64,000 nt of DNA from Archangium gephyra (GTDB lineage Bacteria > Myxococcota > Myxococcia > Myxococcales > Myxococcaceae): the NCBI RefSeq assembly GCF_001027285.1, contig NZ_CP011509.1:7030501-7094500 (forward strand). The letters are read 5' to 3'. This document shows, piece after piece, positions 34,325-45,668 of this stretch (within the stretch, counting starts at the first letter, position 1; each line of letters starts with the position of its first letter). The position numbers were made by a program, and so were the translations under genes. The notes under the pieces were generated by a model, which did no database searches, was not told the origin of the DNA, and saw only the letters and a list, made by a program, of their open reading frames with translations.

Positions 34325-36433
34325 TCAGTGTGCCCCCTCGGCGGCGGTCGTTGTCTTGGCCAACGCCGTCACCGCTGCTTCCCGGACCCGACGGTAATAG
34401 TCACTCTTGAGCGCGTCCAGTGCATCGGCCTGGGCGCCCGTGCCCATCTTCGTGAGCGCCCCCGCGGCCGCGGCCCGGATCTCCGGCAGATCATGGTACA
34501 GGTCGCGCGCCACCACCTCGGCCGCCGTGCTGTCGCCGATCTCCCCCAGGGCGGTGAGCAGATCGCGCCGGCCGACGCCCGAGGGCTCCTCCAGCGCCTT
34601 CACCAGCGTGGGCACCGCCTCCTTCGCCTTCAGCCGGCCCAGCAGCGTGGCGGCCAGCACCACCTCGGGGCCTCCCTCGGAGACGACCTTCTGGAGCTCG
34701 CCCACCGCGGAGGCCGGCACGCCCGCGCGCACGAGTGCATCGAGCACCACCAGCTTCTCGCCGTGGATCTGCGGCAGCAGCTCCACCAGCGCGGACCGCC
34801 CGGCCTCGCCCTGCTCGGCGAGCGCCTGGGCCAGGGCCTTCACCAGCTCGCGCTCGGCCTCGAACAGGCCATTCTTGGCGAGCGCCACGCCCTCGGGCCC
34901 CAGCCGCGTCAGGCCCACCAGGGCGGCGGTGCGCACCGTCACGCTGGAGTCTCCGGCGAAGCTCTTGAGCAGCTCCAACGCCCCGGGCGCCTTCACGGAC
35001 CCGAGCGCGCGCAGCAGCCCGGCCAGCGGCTCGAGCTTGACCGAGTCCACGTCATCGAACAGCTCGGCGGGGGCGCGCTGCTGCACCACGGGGCGGCCGT
35101 GCTCGCGCGCCTTGGCCGCGTTGAGCGCCTTCACGCGGGCCATGAGGCTGGCGTGCTTCTCGCGCTTCGAGCTGTCACTTCCGCTCCCCGGCTGGGAGGG
35201 ATCGAACCCCGGCCCGTAGCGCTCGGGAAGCTTCTGGGTGACCCAGTCCTGGCGCAGCGCCTGCGCGGCCGCGAGCTCCTGCTCGAAGGCCTTCTGCAGC
35301 ACGGGCGCCGCGGAGGCATCTCCGATGGCCGCGGCCGCGTCCACGGCGAGTGCACGCAGCGTGGCGTCACCCTGGGTGATGTAGGGCAGCACCTTGGGAA
35401 GCAGGTCCTTGGCCACGGGGCCGAGGCCAATCACCACCTGCAGCCCACCGGCGGCGGTGGTGGGGCGCGACAGGCGCTCGATGAGGGGATCCACGGGGCA
35501 GCCGCCGCGCTCACGCATCGCCCGGGCGACGGGGACGGCCTCACTGGTCTCGGCGTCGAGCGCGAGGGAGCACAGGGCGGCATCCGTCTGGGGCTGGCGC
35601 GGCATGGCGAGCAGGGCGTCGATGGCCAGGGGGCTCACGGAGCTCTTCTCCACCGCCACGGCCTGGAGCCGGGGAATGGCCTGGGGCTCCTGCAGCCGCG
35701 TGAGGGCGGTGATGGCGGACTCGCGCAGCTCGGGGAAGCTCTCGTCCAGCAGGGGGAGGATGGCGGGCACGGCGCGCTTGTCGCCCAGGTCTCCCAGGCC
35801 GCGCACCGCGGCGGCGGCGAGGATGACCTGGCTGTCGCGCACCAGGGGGACCAGCCGGTTGAAGGCGTCGGGACGGCCGCTCTTGCCCAACTCCTCGGCG
35901 GCGCCCACGCGCTCGGGCAGCGAGCCCTCGTTGAGGGCCAGCAGGTTGCGCTCCCAGATGGCCTTGGACTCGGCGGCGACGACCTCGGCCATGGCGCCCG
36001 GCACGTTCGCCTGCTTGAGGGCCTGGACGATCACCTGGCGCGTCTGGCGGCCGCGGCGGCCGTACTGCAGCGTGAGATAGGCCTTGGCCTTGTCGTTCTT
36101 CACCTGGGCGAGGGCCATGGCCGCCTGACCCTGCACGTCCACGTCGGAGTCCTCGAGCAGCTCGCCGAGGAGATCCACCACGCGGGCATCCTGGCTCTTG
36201 CCGAGCGCGGAGGCGGCCTCGCCACGGACGATGGCGGCCATGTCCTTGGCGGCACGGGTGAAGAGGGCCAGATCGTCGGGACGGGCGTCCTCGGCGAGCT
36301 TCTTCACGGCGAGAGCCCTCACCTCGGGGCGAGGGCTCTGCAGATCCGCGAGGAGCTGATCCCTGCTTCCACTGCACCCGGCGGTGGCGAGAAGGGACAG
36401 GACGACAAGGAAGGTGCGCACGCCGGTTCGCAT
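34325..36433 (-). CDS. HEAT-repeat lipoprotein
   Basis: The product is 702 residues. The N-terminus is a lipoprotein signal (FLVVLSLLATAGC, lipidated Cys ~20). The rest is almost entirely HEAT/PBS-lyase-type helical repeats of ~31 residues, for example RPEVRALAVKKLAED, VDVQGQAAMALAQVKND, and FPELRESAITALTRLQEP, giving a long solenoid used for protein-protein contacts. A charged insert (~400-450) interrupts it. It is probably a periplasmic or outer-membrane scaffold. It precedes the TPR/cNMP-sensor gene by one base on the same strand, so the two are very likely co-expressed, although one is predicted extracytoplasmic and the other cytoplasmic. Confidence 0.88.
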   Translation of the reverse strand: MRTGVRTFLVVLSLLATAGCSGSRDQLLADLQSPRPEVRALAVKKLAEDARPDDLALFTRAAKDMAAIVRGEAASALGKSQDARVVDLLGELLEDSDVDVQGQAAMALAQVKNDKAKAYLTLQYGRRGRQTRQVIVQALKQANVPGAMAEVVAAESKAIWERNLLALNEGSLPERVGAAEELGKSGRPDAFNRLVPLVRDSQVILAAAAVRGLGDLGDKRAVPAILPLLDESFPELRESAITALTRLQEPQAIPRLQAVAVEKSSVSPLAIDALLAMPRQPQTDAALCSLALDAETSEAVPVARAMRERGGCPVDPLIERLSRPTTAAGGLQVVIGLGPVAKDLLPKVLPYITQGDATLRALAVDAAAAIGDASAAPVLQKAFEQELAAAQALRQDWVTQKLPERYGPGFDPSQPGSGSDSSKREKHASLMARVKALNAAKAREHGRPVVQQRAPAELFDDVDSVKLEPLAGLLRALGSVKAPGALELLKSFAGDSSVTVRTAALVGLTRLGPEGVALAKNGLFEAERELVKALAQALAEQGEAGRSALVELLPQIHGEKLVVLDALVRAGVPASAVGELQKVVSEGGPEVVLAATLLGRLKAKEAVPTLVKALEEPSGVGRRDLLTALGEIGDSTAAEVVARDLYHDLPEIRAAAAGALTKMGTGAQADALDALKSDYYRRVREAAVTALAKTTTAAEGAH

Positions 36434-36501
36434 CGTTCTCCGGGGAGGGAAAGCGTGAGACGCCGGCGGTTATATCAGCGGTGCGCGCGACCGCCCACGA
36501 C

Positions 36502-38751
36502 TCAGCGACCCTTGCGAGGGCCCCCTCGGCCCCTGGGCGCCCCAGCGCCGCCACCGCGAGGGCCACCAGCGCCCCGAGGAGCCCGGGTGTTCCACTCGGG
36601 GGTGGGGCCCGTCTTCTTCGCGCGCCAGTTCACGAAGGGCTTCGAGCCCTCGCCCGACTCCTCGCCTCCCGGGCGTGCCGCACCGCGGCGTGCCGGGCCA
36701 CCCTCGCCCGCGCCGAACGGCTTGCGCGCGGGACGCTCGCCGCGCTCCTCACCCCGAGGCGCCCACTCGCGGCGCTCCGGACGAGGACCGCGCGAGGGAA
36801 CCCGGCGCTCGGCGCTCGGATTCGACGCGAAGGAGCCGCGCTCCTCGCCCCGAGGCGCCCACTCGCGGCGCTCCGGACGAGGGCCACGCGCGGGAACCCG
36901 GCGCTCGGCGCTCGGATCCGAACCGAAGGACGCACGGGCGGGACGCGCACCGCGCTCGCCGCGCTCCTCACCACCCCGAGGCGACCACTCGCGACGCTCC
37001 GGACGGCCACCGGCGCCCGCGCCGAACGGCTTGCGAGCAGGACGCTCACTCCGCTCCTCACCACCCCGAGGACCCGCGCCAAACGGCTTGCGCGCGGGGC
37101 GCTCACTCCGCTCCTCACCACCCCGAGGCGACCACTCGCGACGCTCCGGACGGCCACCGGCGCCCGCGCCAAACGGCTTGCGAGCAGGACGCTCACTCCG
37201 CTCCTCACCACCCCGAGCACCCGCGCCAAACGGCTTGCGCGCGGGGCGCTCACCGCGCTCCTCGCCACCCCGAGGCGACCACTCGCGACGCTCCGGACGG
37301 CCACCCGCGTCCGCACCGAAGGACTTACGGGCAGGACGGGCACCGCGCTCCTCACCACCCCGAGGCGACCACTCGCGACGCTCCGGACGGCCACCGGCGG
37401 CCGCGCCAAACGGCTTGCGCGCAGGACGCTCGCCGCGCTCCTCACCACCCCGAGGACCCGCGCCGAACGGCTTGCGAGCAGGACGTTCACTCCGCTCGCC
37501 GCGCTCCGCACCACCGCGAGGAGACCACTCGCGACGCTCCGGACGGCCCCCCGCGCTCGCTCCGAACGGCTTGCGCTCCGGACGGCCACCCGCGCTCGCA
37601 CCGAACGGCTTGCGAGCAGGACGCTCACTCCGCTCCTCCCGCTCGGGACGGCTGCTCGGGGTCTCCTCCACCCCGGACTCGGCCTCGTCCTCGCCAGGCG
37701 TCCACGTCCCACGGCGCTCGGTACGGCCGGCCGCGCCACGGAACGCCGGACGGGAACCGCCCTCGCCACGCGGGCCGAACGCCTTGCGCTCGGGCGCACC
37801 CGCCGCCGCTCGCGCCGGACGCTCCGCCTTCACACCCTTGCGCTCGGGACGCTCCGTCCGGGCGGCCCCTCGCGGCGCGGGCTTCTTCGCCGCCGCACGC
37901 GACCGGGCCGGCGCGGGAGGCGCCTCGTCATCGAAATCATCGTCGTCCACGTCCGCCGTCTCGAAGCCCGGGGCCGAGCGCCCGTGGCGCCGCGGCGGCA
38001 GCTTCAGCTCGCGCTCCGGAGGCGTGGCCTTTCCGTCCGCCACCTCCTGCAGCATGCGCACCTGGTTCTCCGACAGCGGCTTCATCTCACCCGGGCGCAG
38101 GCCCTCGACGGTGATGCCCGCGTAGGAGGGCCGGTACAGACGCACCACCGGGGCTCCCACGGCGGCGCACAGGCGCTTGATGAGGTGCGGGCGGCCCTCG
38201 GCCACCACGATCTTCAGCCAGGTGTTGCGCTCGGCCTGCTCGAAGACGTCCACGGACAGCGGCGTGGCCATGCCGTCCTCCAGCCGCACGCCGCTGCGCA
38301 GCTTGTCCAGCGTGGCCGCGTCCGGCGCGCCCTTCACCTTCGCCAGGTACGTGCGCGGCACCTGGAAGCTCGGGTGCGTCAGCTTGTGCGCCAGCGCCCC
38401 GTCGTCCGTGACGAGCAGCGCCCCTTCGGCGTCGTAGTCCAGCCGGCCCACCGGGAAGAGCCGCTTGCCGGTCTCCTCGATGTAGTTGGCCACCGTGGGC
38501 CGCCCCTGCGGATCCGAGAGCGTCGTCACGACGCCCACCGGCTTGTACAGCAGGTAGTAGGTGGACTCCTCGGGCGGCGAGACGAGCTTGCCGTCCACCG
38601 TCACCAGGTCTCCCGGGGACACCTTGGAGCCCAGCTCCGTCACCTTCTGGTTGTTCACCGTGACGCGGCCCTCGGTGATGAGCTCCTCCGCGTGCCGGCG
38701 AGAGGCCACGCCCGCGCGGGCGAGGTACTTCTGCAAACGTTCAGACGCCAT
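36502..38751 (-). CDS. rluB: 23S rRNA pseudouridine synthase (RluB/RsuA family) with ~500-aa Arg-rich tail
   Basis: The product is 749 residues from the ATG at 38751 (MASERLQKYL). Residues 1-60 are an S4 RNA-binding domain (LQKYLARAGVASRRHAEELI). The catalytic domain spans ~65-240, with the catalytic Asp in PVGRLDYDAEGALLVTDDG and the usual YLLYKPVGVVTTLSDP. That is already a complete RluB. From ~255 the protein becomes a low-complexity tail: an acidic patch, then roughly 15 imperfect repeats of the form ERREWSPRGGEERGERPARK with KPFGAGAGGRP between them. Such RG/RGG-rich tails bind RNA and can phase-separate. Most bacterial RluB proteins end near residue 290, although myxobacterial and other delta-type relatives often have extensions. 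It follows scpB on the same strand. Confidence 0.92.
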   Translation of the reverse strand: MASERLQKYLARAGVASRRHAEELITEGRVTVNNQKVTELGSKVSPGDLVTVDGKLVSPPEESTYYLLYKPVGVVTTLSDPQGRPTVANYIEETGKRLFPVGRLDYDAEGALLVTDDGALAHKLTHPSFQVPRTYLAKVKGAPDAATLDKLRSGVRLEDGMATPLSVDVFEQAERNTWLKIVVAEGRPHLIKRLCAAVGAPVVRLYRPSYAGITVEGLRPGEMKPLSENQVRMLQEVADGKATPPERELKLPPRRHGRSAPGFETADVDDDDFDDEAPPAPARSRAAAKKPAPRGAARTERPERKGVKAERPARAAAGAPERKAFGPRGEGGSRPAFRGAAGRTERRGTWTPGEDEAESGVEETPSSRPEREERSERPARKPFGASAGGRPERKPFGASAGGRPERREWSPRGGAERGERSERPARKPFGAGPRGGEERGERPARKPFGAAAGGRPERREWSPRGGEERGARPARKSFGADAGGRPERREWSPRGGEERGERPARKPFGAGARGGEERSERPARKPFGAGAGGRPERREWSPRGGEERSERPARKPFGAGPRGGEERSERPARKPFGAGAGGRPERREWSPRGGEERGERGARPARASFGSDPSAERRVPARGPRPERREWAPRGEERGSFASNPSAERRVPSRGPRPERREWAPRGEERGERPARKPFGAGEGGPARRGAARPGGEESGEGSKPFVNWRAKKTGPTPEWNTRAPRGAGGPRGGGAGAPRGRGGPRKGR
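36690..37640. repeat. Degenerate tandem coding repeats in the rluB tail
   Basis: About fifteen imperfect ~60-75-bp units alternate between GCTTGCGCGCGGGACGCTC-type and GCGACCACTCGCGACGCTC-type motifs. They encode the Arg/Gly/Pro-rich tail of the RluB protein. Units differ by substitutions and small in-frame changes, a pattern expected from repeated slippage and recombination. Confidence 0.85.
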
Positions 38752-38782
38752 TTCCGCCACCTTCCACTTCTTCGACCACCCG

Positions 38783-39749
<967 letters not shown>

Positions 39750-39769
<20 letters not shown>

Positions 39770-40616
39770 CCACCTCCGTGGGGACCAGCCGCTCCAGGGC
39801 ATCCCCGTTGGGCGTGAGCATGATGTCCGCCAGGGGGGCTTCCTGGCTCACCTTGAGCAGCCGCCGCTTCACCATCTCCAGGATGGCCAGGAAGGTGATC
39901 ACCAGCTCCTGACGCGTACGATGCTCATCGAACAGACTCTCGAAGGTACACGCTCCCTGGGCCTTCAGGCGCTCGGCGATGCGCAGGATGGCCTCGGAGA
40001 TGCTCACCTTCTCGCGCACCACCTCGTGCTGCAGCTTGGGCGCCAGGCGCTCCAATACCCGGTCGAGCGCTTCGATCAGCTTGAGGACGGAGAACTCCTG
40101 CAGCCCCACCTCCTCCTCGGGGATGGGCACGGCCTCCACGGGCACCCGGCGCGGGAAGACGTCGCGATCCAGGATGTCCTGTTTGGCGAGCTGCTCGGCG
40201 GCGTCCTTGTACTTCTGGTACTCGAGCAGGCGGCGCACCAGCTCGGCGCGCGGATCTCCGGCGTCCTCCTGCTGCAGCTCGGCCACCGCGTCCGCCGCCT
40301 GCTCGGCGGTGTCCTGGCGCGGCAGGAGCATGCGGCTCTTGAGGTGCGCCAGCGTGGCGGCCATCACCAGGAACTCACCGGCGATGTCGAGGTTGATCTC
40401 CCGCATCCGCTCCAGGTGCTCGAGGTACTTCTCGGTGATGAGCGCCAGGGGGATGTCGAAGATGTCGAGCCGGTGCTCCTTGATGAGGTGGAGCAGGAGG
40501 TCGAGCGGTCCCTCGAAATTGGGCAAGGCAACGCGGAACGCGTCGCCCGGACTGCGGGGCACGTCTGCCTCGAGGGTCTCCTCGGTGGGAGGGGCGCTGC
40601 GACGGCCTGCGCTCAC
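39750..40616 (-). CDS. scpA: Segregation and condensation protein A (kleisin)
   Basis: The product is 288 residues. ScpA bridges the two heads of the Smc dimer and is needed for chromosome compaction and segregation. Diagnostic residues are FRVALPNFEGPLDLLLHLIK near the N-terminus (the kleisin N-domain), INLDIAGEFLVMAATLAHLK, SRMLLP, and a C-terminal winged helix (TFLAILEMVKRRLLKVSQ followed by DIMLTPNG). About 25 extra residues precede the core. It overlaps scpB by 20 bases and starts 18 bases after trpS ends, so the three genes look co-transcribed. Confidence 0.95.
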
Positions 40617-40634
40617 CAGACGTCCTTCACGCGC

Positions 40635-41648
40635 TCAGGGAACGCCCACGGCGCGGCGGACCCGCTGCATGAGCTGGGAGGCCTCGGCACGGGCGCGCTC
40701 GGCGCCATCCTGGAGGATGCGCTCGAGCTCGGCGGGATCGCGCTTGAGCTCGTCGTACCGCTTGCGCGCCGGACCGAAGTTCTCGTGGAAGGCCTCGAGG
40801 AGCAGCTTCTTGTACTCGCCGTAGCCCTTGCCACCCGCGCGCCAGGACGCATCCGCCTCCTGGAAGCGCTGCTCGGGCAGCATCAGCTTGAGCAGATCGT
40901 ACAAGGGGGCGTTCTCGGTGGGCTTGGGCGCCTCGACGGCCGTGGAGTCCGTCTTGATGCCCATGATCCGCTTCTTGATCTCCTTCTCTTCTCCGAAGAG
41001 CTCGATGGTGTTGCCGTAGGACTTGGACATCTTCTGTCCGTCCACGCCCGGCACCGTGGCGGTGCTCTCCTGCACGCGGGCCGCGGGCAGCTTGAGGATG
41101 CCGGGCGCGTGGCCCTTCTCCTTGCCCTCGGGATCCTGCGGATCGTAGCCCGGCACGTAGGTGAGGTTGAACTTCACCGCCCAGTCGCGGGCGAACTCGA
41201 TGTGCTGGATCTGATCCTTGCCCACCGGCACGAAGTCAGGGCTGTAGAGCAGGATGTCGGCGGCCATCAGCACCGGATAGGCGAAGAGGCCGAAGTCCGG
41301 GCTGATGCCCTTGGCGATCTTGTCCTTGTAGCTGTGGGCGCGCTCGAGATGGGCGTGCGGCACCACGGTGCCGAGGATCCAGTACAGCTCGAGCACCTCG
41401 CGCACGTCGCTCTGGCGGAAGAGGACGGCCTTCTTGGGATCCAGGCCGAGCGACACGTAGGCCATGGCGGCGTCGCGCGTCAGCTCCTCGGCGAGCTTGG
41501 GCTCGCGCACGGTGGTGAGCGCGTGCAGGTTGGCGATGAAGAAGTAAGCCTGGCCCTCGTCCTGGAGCTGCACGAACTGCCGGATGGCGCCGTAGTAGTT
41601 GCCGATGTGCAACCGGCCCGAGGACTGGACTCCCGAGAGGATCCGCAT
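40635..41648 (-). CDS. trpS: Tryptophanyl-tRNA synthetase
   Basis: The product is 337 residues, the usual size, from the ATG at 41648 (MRILSGVQSSG); the open frame extends ~80 codons further but is not protein-like. It charges tRNA-Trp with tryptophan at the expense of ATP. The class I signatures are both present: GRLHIGNYYGA (HIGH-type) and GQKMSKSYGN (KMSKS). The tryptophan pocket and dimer segments (AAMAYVSLGLDP, MAADILLYSPDFVPVGKDQI) are intact. It heads the trpS-scpA-scpB-rluB run. Confidence 0.96.
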   Translation of the reverse strand: MRILSGVQSSGRLHIGNYYGAIRQFVQLQDEGQAYFFIANLHALTTVREPKLAEELTRDAAMAYVSLGLDPKKAVLFRQSDVREVLELYWILGTVVPHAHLERAHSYKDKIAKGISPDFGLFAYPVLMAADILLYSPDFVPVGKDQIQHIEFARDWAVKFNLTYVPGYDPQDPEGKEKGHAPGILKLPAARVQESTATVPGVDGQKMSKSYGNTIELFGEEKEIKKRIMGIKTDSTAVEAPKPTENAPLYDLLKLMLPEQRFQEADASWRAGGKGYGEYKKLLLEAFHENFGPARKRYDELKRDPAELERILQDGAERARAEASQLMQRVRRAVGVP

Positions 41649-41883
41649 GACTCCCACGCCTATACACGAAAGGGGTGACAGCCCTGGTTCGCACACCCAG
41701 GGCGACCCTGCAACTTTCCTGCGAGCCCGTTGCTCCGATTGAACCCGGCCGCCCGCTCCCCGAGCAGACCGACTAGTGGGAACTTCTTGGGAGGTGAGAA
41801 AAAGGCCTGTGAAATCAAAGGGTTGCTGGGTCTGGAGGGGTTGGTTACGCTGCCGTTCCCCCAGCAGGAAGGAAGTCGTCGAC

Positions 41884-43050
41884 ATGGATCGGTTCAAGGG
41901 GAATCTGGCCAGCTACCGGCTGCAGCTGTTGATGCCCGCGTTCTTCGAGGCACCAGCGGTGGACGGGATGCTGCGCGTGGAGCGGGGGGCGGTGCGCCGG
42001 CACTTCTTCTTCCAGCGCGGCTACCTGGTGGGCGAGAGCTCCAGCGAGGCGACGGAGCACCTGGGACAGGTGCTGGCGCGGCTGCGGATCCTCGACGCGG
42101 AGCGGTCGGCGGTGGCCTTCGAGGCGGCGGAGGCGGCGGGTGTGCCCTTTGGCACCTTCGTGGTGGAGCGGGGCCTGGTGGCGAGGGCGCGGCTGCTGGA
42201 GGCGATGGAGCACAAGGCGCGCGAGGCGCTCTTCGACTGCTACGGGTGGGAGTCCGGCGAGGTGGAGTTCCGCCCGGGGCTGCCGCCGCTGGGGCGGGCG
42301 GTGGAGCTGCAGCTGGGCCTGAAGGAATTGCACCGGGACGCGCTGGCGCGGCTGCTCGAGTGGAGGGTGTTCTGGAACCTCTTCCCGGGGCCGGGGACGA
42401 CGTTCGGGGTGTACCGGGAGTTCGCGGTGGAGACGGTGGCGGCGGCGGAAGAGCAGCTGCTGCAGCTGGCCGAGAAGGGGGCGACGCTGAGTGAGCTGCT
42501 GGCGGCGTCACCGGAGGGGCCGCTGCATGGGGCACGCTGGGTGCTGCGCCTGTACCGGCGCGGGGCGCTGACGCCGCGCAAGCCGAGGGGCCCGAAGGTG
42601 GGCGACGAGACGGAGCTGGCGGACCTGCTGACGCTGGCGCGAGGCCTGGTGGACGGAGGCCGGTACGAGGAGGCGGTGGCGGTGGCGGCGCAGGTGTTGG
42701 AGCGGGCGCCGGTACCGGAGGCGCACACGCTGTACCGGGAGGCGGAGGTGCGGTTGACGGTGGCGCTGGCGGAGGAGGTGCTGGCACTGGACGGGCGGCT
42801 GTACTTCGAGCCGTTGCCCCGCCCTGCCCCGCCGTCGCTGACGGCGGATGACTTGTACCTGTACACGAAGCTGCGGGGCACGCGGACGGTGCGCGAGGCA
42901 CTGCGGAACACGGCCATGGGCGAGCTGGCGGCATACCGCGCGCTGAAGCGGCTGATGGAAGCGGGCGTCGCGAAGCTGATGCCGGACACCGGAGCCCCGA
43001 GGCGGCGCGCGAAGACGGAGCCGTTCGGAATCCCGATCGTCGTGCGCTGA
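41884..43050 (+). CDS. DUF4388 (PATAN-type) domain protein
   Basis: The product is 388 residues starting MDRFKGNLAS at 41884, with AGGAAGGAAG upstream. Residues ~1-130 fit DUF4388/PATAN: ASYRLQLLMPAFFEAPAVDG, LRVERGAVRRHFFFQRGYLV, ARARLLEAMEHKAREALFDC, GWESGEVEF. The remainder alternates helices and may contain TPR-like pairs (LVDGGRYEEAVAVAAQVLER) and a C-terminal winged helix-like end (VREALRNTAMGELAAYRALK). The family is abundant in myxobacteria, often in regulators of motility and gene expression, but this member has no receiver or kinase domain. It diverges from trpS across ~235 bases in which I see no gene. Confidence 0.8.
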   Translation: MDRFKGNLASYRLQLLMPAFFEAPAVDGMLRVERGAVRRHFFFQRGYLVGESSSEATEHLGQVLARLRILDAERSAVAFEAAEAAGVPFGTFVVERGLVARARLLEAMEHKAREALFDCYGWESGEVEFRPGLPPLGRAVELQLGLKELHRDALARLLEWRVFWNLFPGPGTTFGVYREFAVETVAAAEEQLLQLAEKGATLSELLAASPEGPLHGARWVLRLYRRGALTPRKPRGPKVGDETELADLLTLARGLVDGGRYEEAVAVAAQVLERAPVPEAHTLYREAEVRLTVALAEEVLALDGRLYFEPLPRPAPPSLTADDLYLYTKLRGTRTVREALRNTAMGELAAYRALKRLMEAGVAKLMPDTGAPRRRAKTEPFGIPIVVR

Positions 43051-43075
43051 GCCCCCAGACGAAGCCGTGCGATGT

Positions 43076-43112
43076 CCCCTCTCCCCTCGGGAGAGGGCTA
43101 GGGTGAGGGTGC
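43076..43112. repeat. REP-like GC palindrome, third copy
   Basis: The same element as at 31391-31428 (CCCTCTCCCCTCGGGAGAGG plus a GGGTGAGGGTG tail). It lies between two convergent genes, and the last codons and stop of the Uma2-type gene fall inside it. Probably a bidirectional terminator or a mobile REP unit. Confidence 0.85.
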
Positions 43113-43700
43113 CGGGGCCCGTGCCGCACCGGCCCGTGGCCACCACAGTGAGCCCAGCGTCAATGAGAGCGCATCGAACGGCTCGGCGAGCACCACCCCA
43201 TCCCCGCTGTACTGGGCAACGCGCAGCCAGCCCCGCGTCCGCCGACGATAAACCTCCAGGGTGCGCACCGACGGATCGATGAGCCAGACATGGCTCACGC
43301 CCTCGCGGTGGTAGAGCGGCAGCTTGCGTTTCCTGTCGACGTTCTCGGTCGAGGGCGAGAGCACCTCGCACACCCAATCCGGGGCCACCTTGGAGAAGGG
43401 CTCGTCCATGAAGGGAGGCACGGGCATCCGATCGCGACGCCACCCCGCGAGGTCCGGCACCAGGACGTCTCTCCCGAGGTGGAGCTCCGGCTCGTAGAGG
43501 ATCCACCACCCACCGCCCGGCTCCTGCTGCCCCAGATCCGAGGCTGGGCCCAGCAGGACACTCAGGGCCCAAGCCACCCGTGCATGGGGCATGGCCGGCC
43601 GAGGCGAAGCAACCAGTTCGTCCCCCAACAACTCCCCCACCCATCCAACCGGCAGCGCCTCGATGTCCTCGTAGGTGGCCGGCTTCTTTCCCTTCCCCAT
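43098..43700 (-). CDS. Uma2-family (DUF820) putative restriction-like endonuclease
   Basis: The product is 200 residues. The PD-(D/E)XK-type fold is recognisable: PDLAGWRRDRMP (metal-binding Asp), APDWVCEVLSPSTENVDRKR (E-V-L-S-P-S-T and the catalytic Lys region), KLPLYHREGVSHVWLIDP, and an initial TYEDIEALPVGWVGELLGDE. Uma2 proteins are often multicopy and poorly understood; proposed roles are nuclease activity in mobile elements or DNA repair. Its stop codon and last few residues (PAPSP) are encoded inside a REP-like element, suggesting that insertion of the element remodelled the C-terminus. Confidence 0.85.
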   Translation of the reverse strand: MGKGKKPATYEDIEALPVGWVGELLGDELVASPRPAMPHARVAWALSVLLGPASDLGQQEPGGGWWILYEPELHLGRDVLVPDLAGWRRDRMPVPPFMDEPFSKVAPDWVCEVLSPSTENVDRKRKLPLYHREGVSHVWLIDPSVRTLEVYRRRTRGWLRVAQYSGDGVVLAEPFDALSLTLGSLWWPRAGAARAPAPSP

Positions 43701-43885
43701 CTCCGCACGCCTCCTTCGCGACTCCCGCCATCATACACCGCGCTCTGACCTTTCCGGTAGGGTCCTCGCATGGGGCCGGGGCCAGGACGGCTCCCAGAGG
43801 AGTCCACATTCCCGGACTCTTGCGGGCGGCAAGGGCTTTCCCCTATGACCCGCCCGCCTTCTCTCCTGTCAGGAAAACGCTCCCC

Positions 43886-44554
43886 ATGCTCAAGAAGATC
43901 TTCCTCGGTGCCGCCGTCATCATCCTGGCGCTGTGCGGTGTCATCGCCCTGCAGCCGTCCACCTTCAGCGTGCAGCGCAGCGCGACGTTCAAGGCGGCGC
44001 CGGACATCGCCTTCGCGCTGGTGAACGACTTCCACCGCTGGGAGGGGTGGTCGCCCTGGCAGAAGCTGGACCCGAACCAGAAGATGACGTTCGAGGGCGC
44101 GGCCACGGGCGTGGGGGCGAAGTACGGCTGGTCTGGCAATGACCAGGTGGGCGAGGGCCGGATGACGATCGAGGAGAGCAAGACCAACGAGCTCGTCCGC
44201 ATCCAGCTGGAGTTCATCCGGCCGTTCGCGTCCACCAGCCCGACCACCTTCACCTTCAGCCCGGCGGCCGAGGGCGTGACGGTGACGTGGAAGATGGAAG
44301 GCACCAACACCTTCATGGGCAAGGCCATCTCGCTGTTCGTGGGCATGGACGCCATGCTCGGGAAGGACTTCGACGCCGGCCTGGCGGCGATGGGCAAGCT
44401 CGCGGAGGCCGAGACGCAGAAGCGCGCCGAGGCGGAGGCCGCGAAGCTGGCGGCCGAGAAGGCGGCGGCCGAGGCCGCGGCTGCTGCCGCCGCTCCGGTC
44501 GAGGGCCAGCCGGCTCCCGCGGGCGGTCAGACCGTGGCGGCGCCCACGCCGTGA
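43886..44554 (+). CDS. SRPBCC (polyketide-cyclase-like) family membrane-anchored protein with Ala-rich tail
   Basis: The product is 222 residues from the ATG at 43886 (MLKKIFLGAA); the upstream frame is antisense to the Uma2 gene. Residues 1-25 are one membrane anchor or uncleaved signal (IFLGAAVIILALCGVIAL). Residues ~28-165 have the START-like SRPBCC pattern: VQRSATFKAAPDIAFALVND, FHRWEGWSPWQKLDPNQKMT, YGWSGNDQVGEGRMTI, LEFIRPFASTSPTTFTF, and a long C-terminal helix (MLGKDFDAGLAAMGKLAEAE). The last ~50 residues are an Ala/Glu/Lys-rich coiled coil and a Pro/Ala tail. These folds bind hydrophobic ligands; the ligand here is unknown. Convergent with xerD (18-base gap). Confidence 0.82.
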   Translation: MLKKIFLGAAVIILALCGVIALQPSTFSVQRSATFKAAPDIAFALVNDFHRWEGWSPWQKLDPNQKMTFEGAATGVGAKYGWSGNDQVGEGRMTIEESKTNELVRIQLEFIRPFASTSPTTFTFSPAAEGVTVTWKMEGTNTFMGKAISLFVGMDAMLGKDFDAGLAAMGKLAEAETQKRAEAEAAKLAAEKAAAEAAAAAAAPVEGQPAPAGGQTVAAPTP

Positions 44555-44572
44555 TGAGGTGAGGTGGAGGGC

Positions 44573-45526
<954 letters not shown>

Positions 45527-45668
45527 CGTCCGTGCAGGCTACCCCAGTGGGGGACACGGGCAACCTTCCGGGCAACCCGGGTGGAAGGGGGAACGTCAGG
45601 GCCAGGAAGTAATCCTTGTCCTGTCTCCAACCGTGAGCCTTGAACCCGAACGAAAGCGAGTCCGACCC

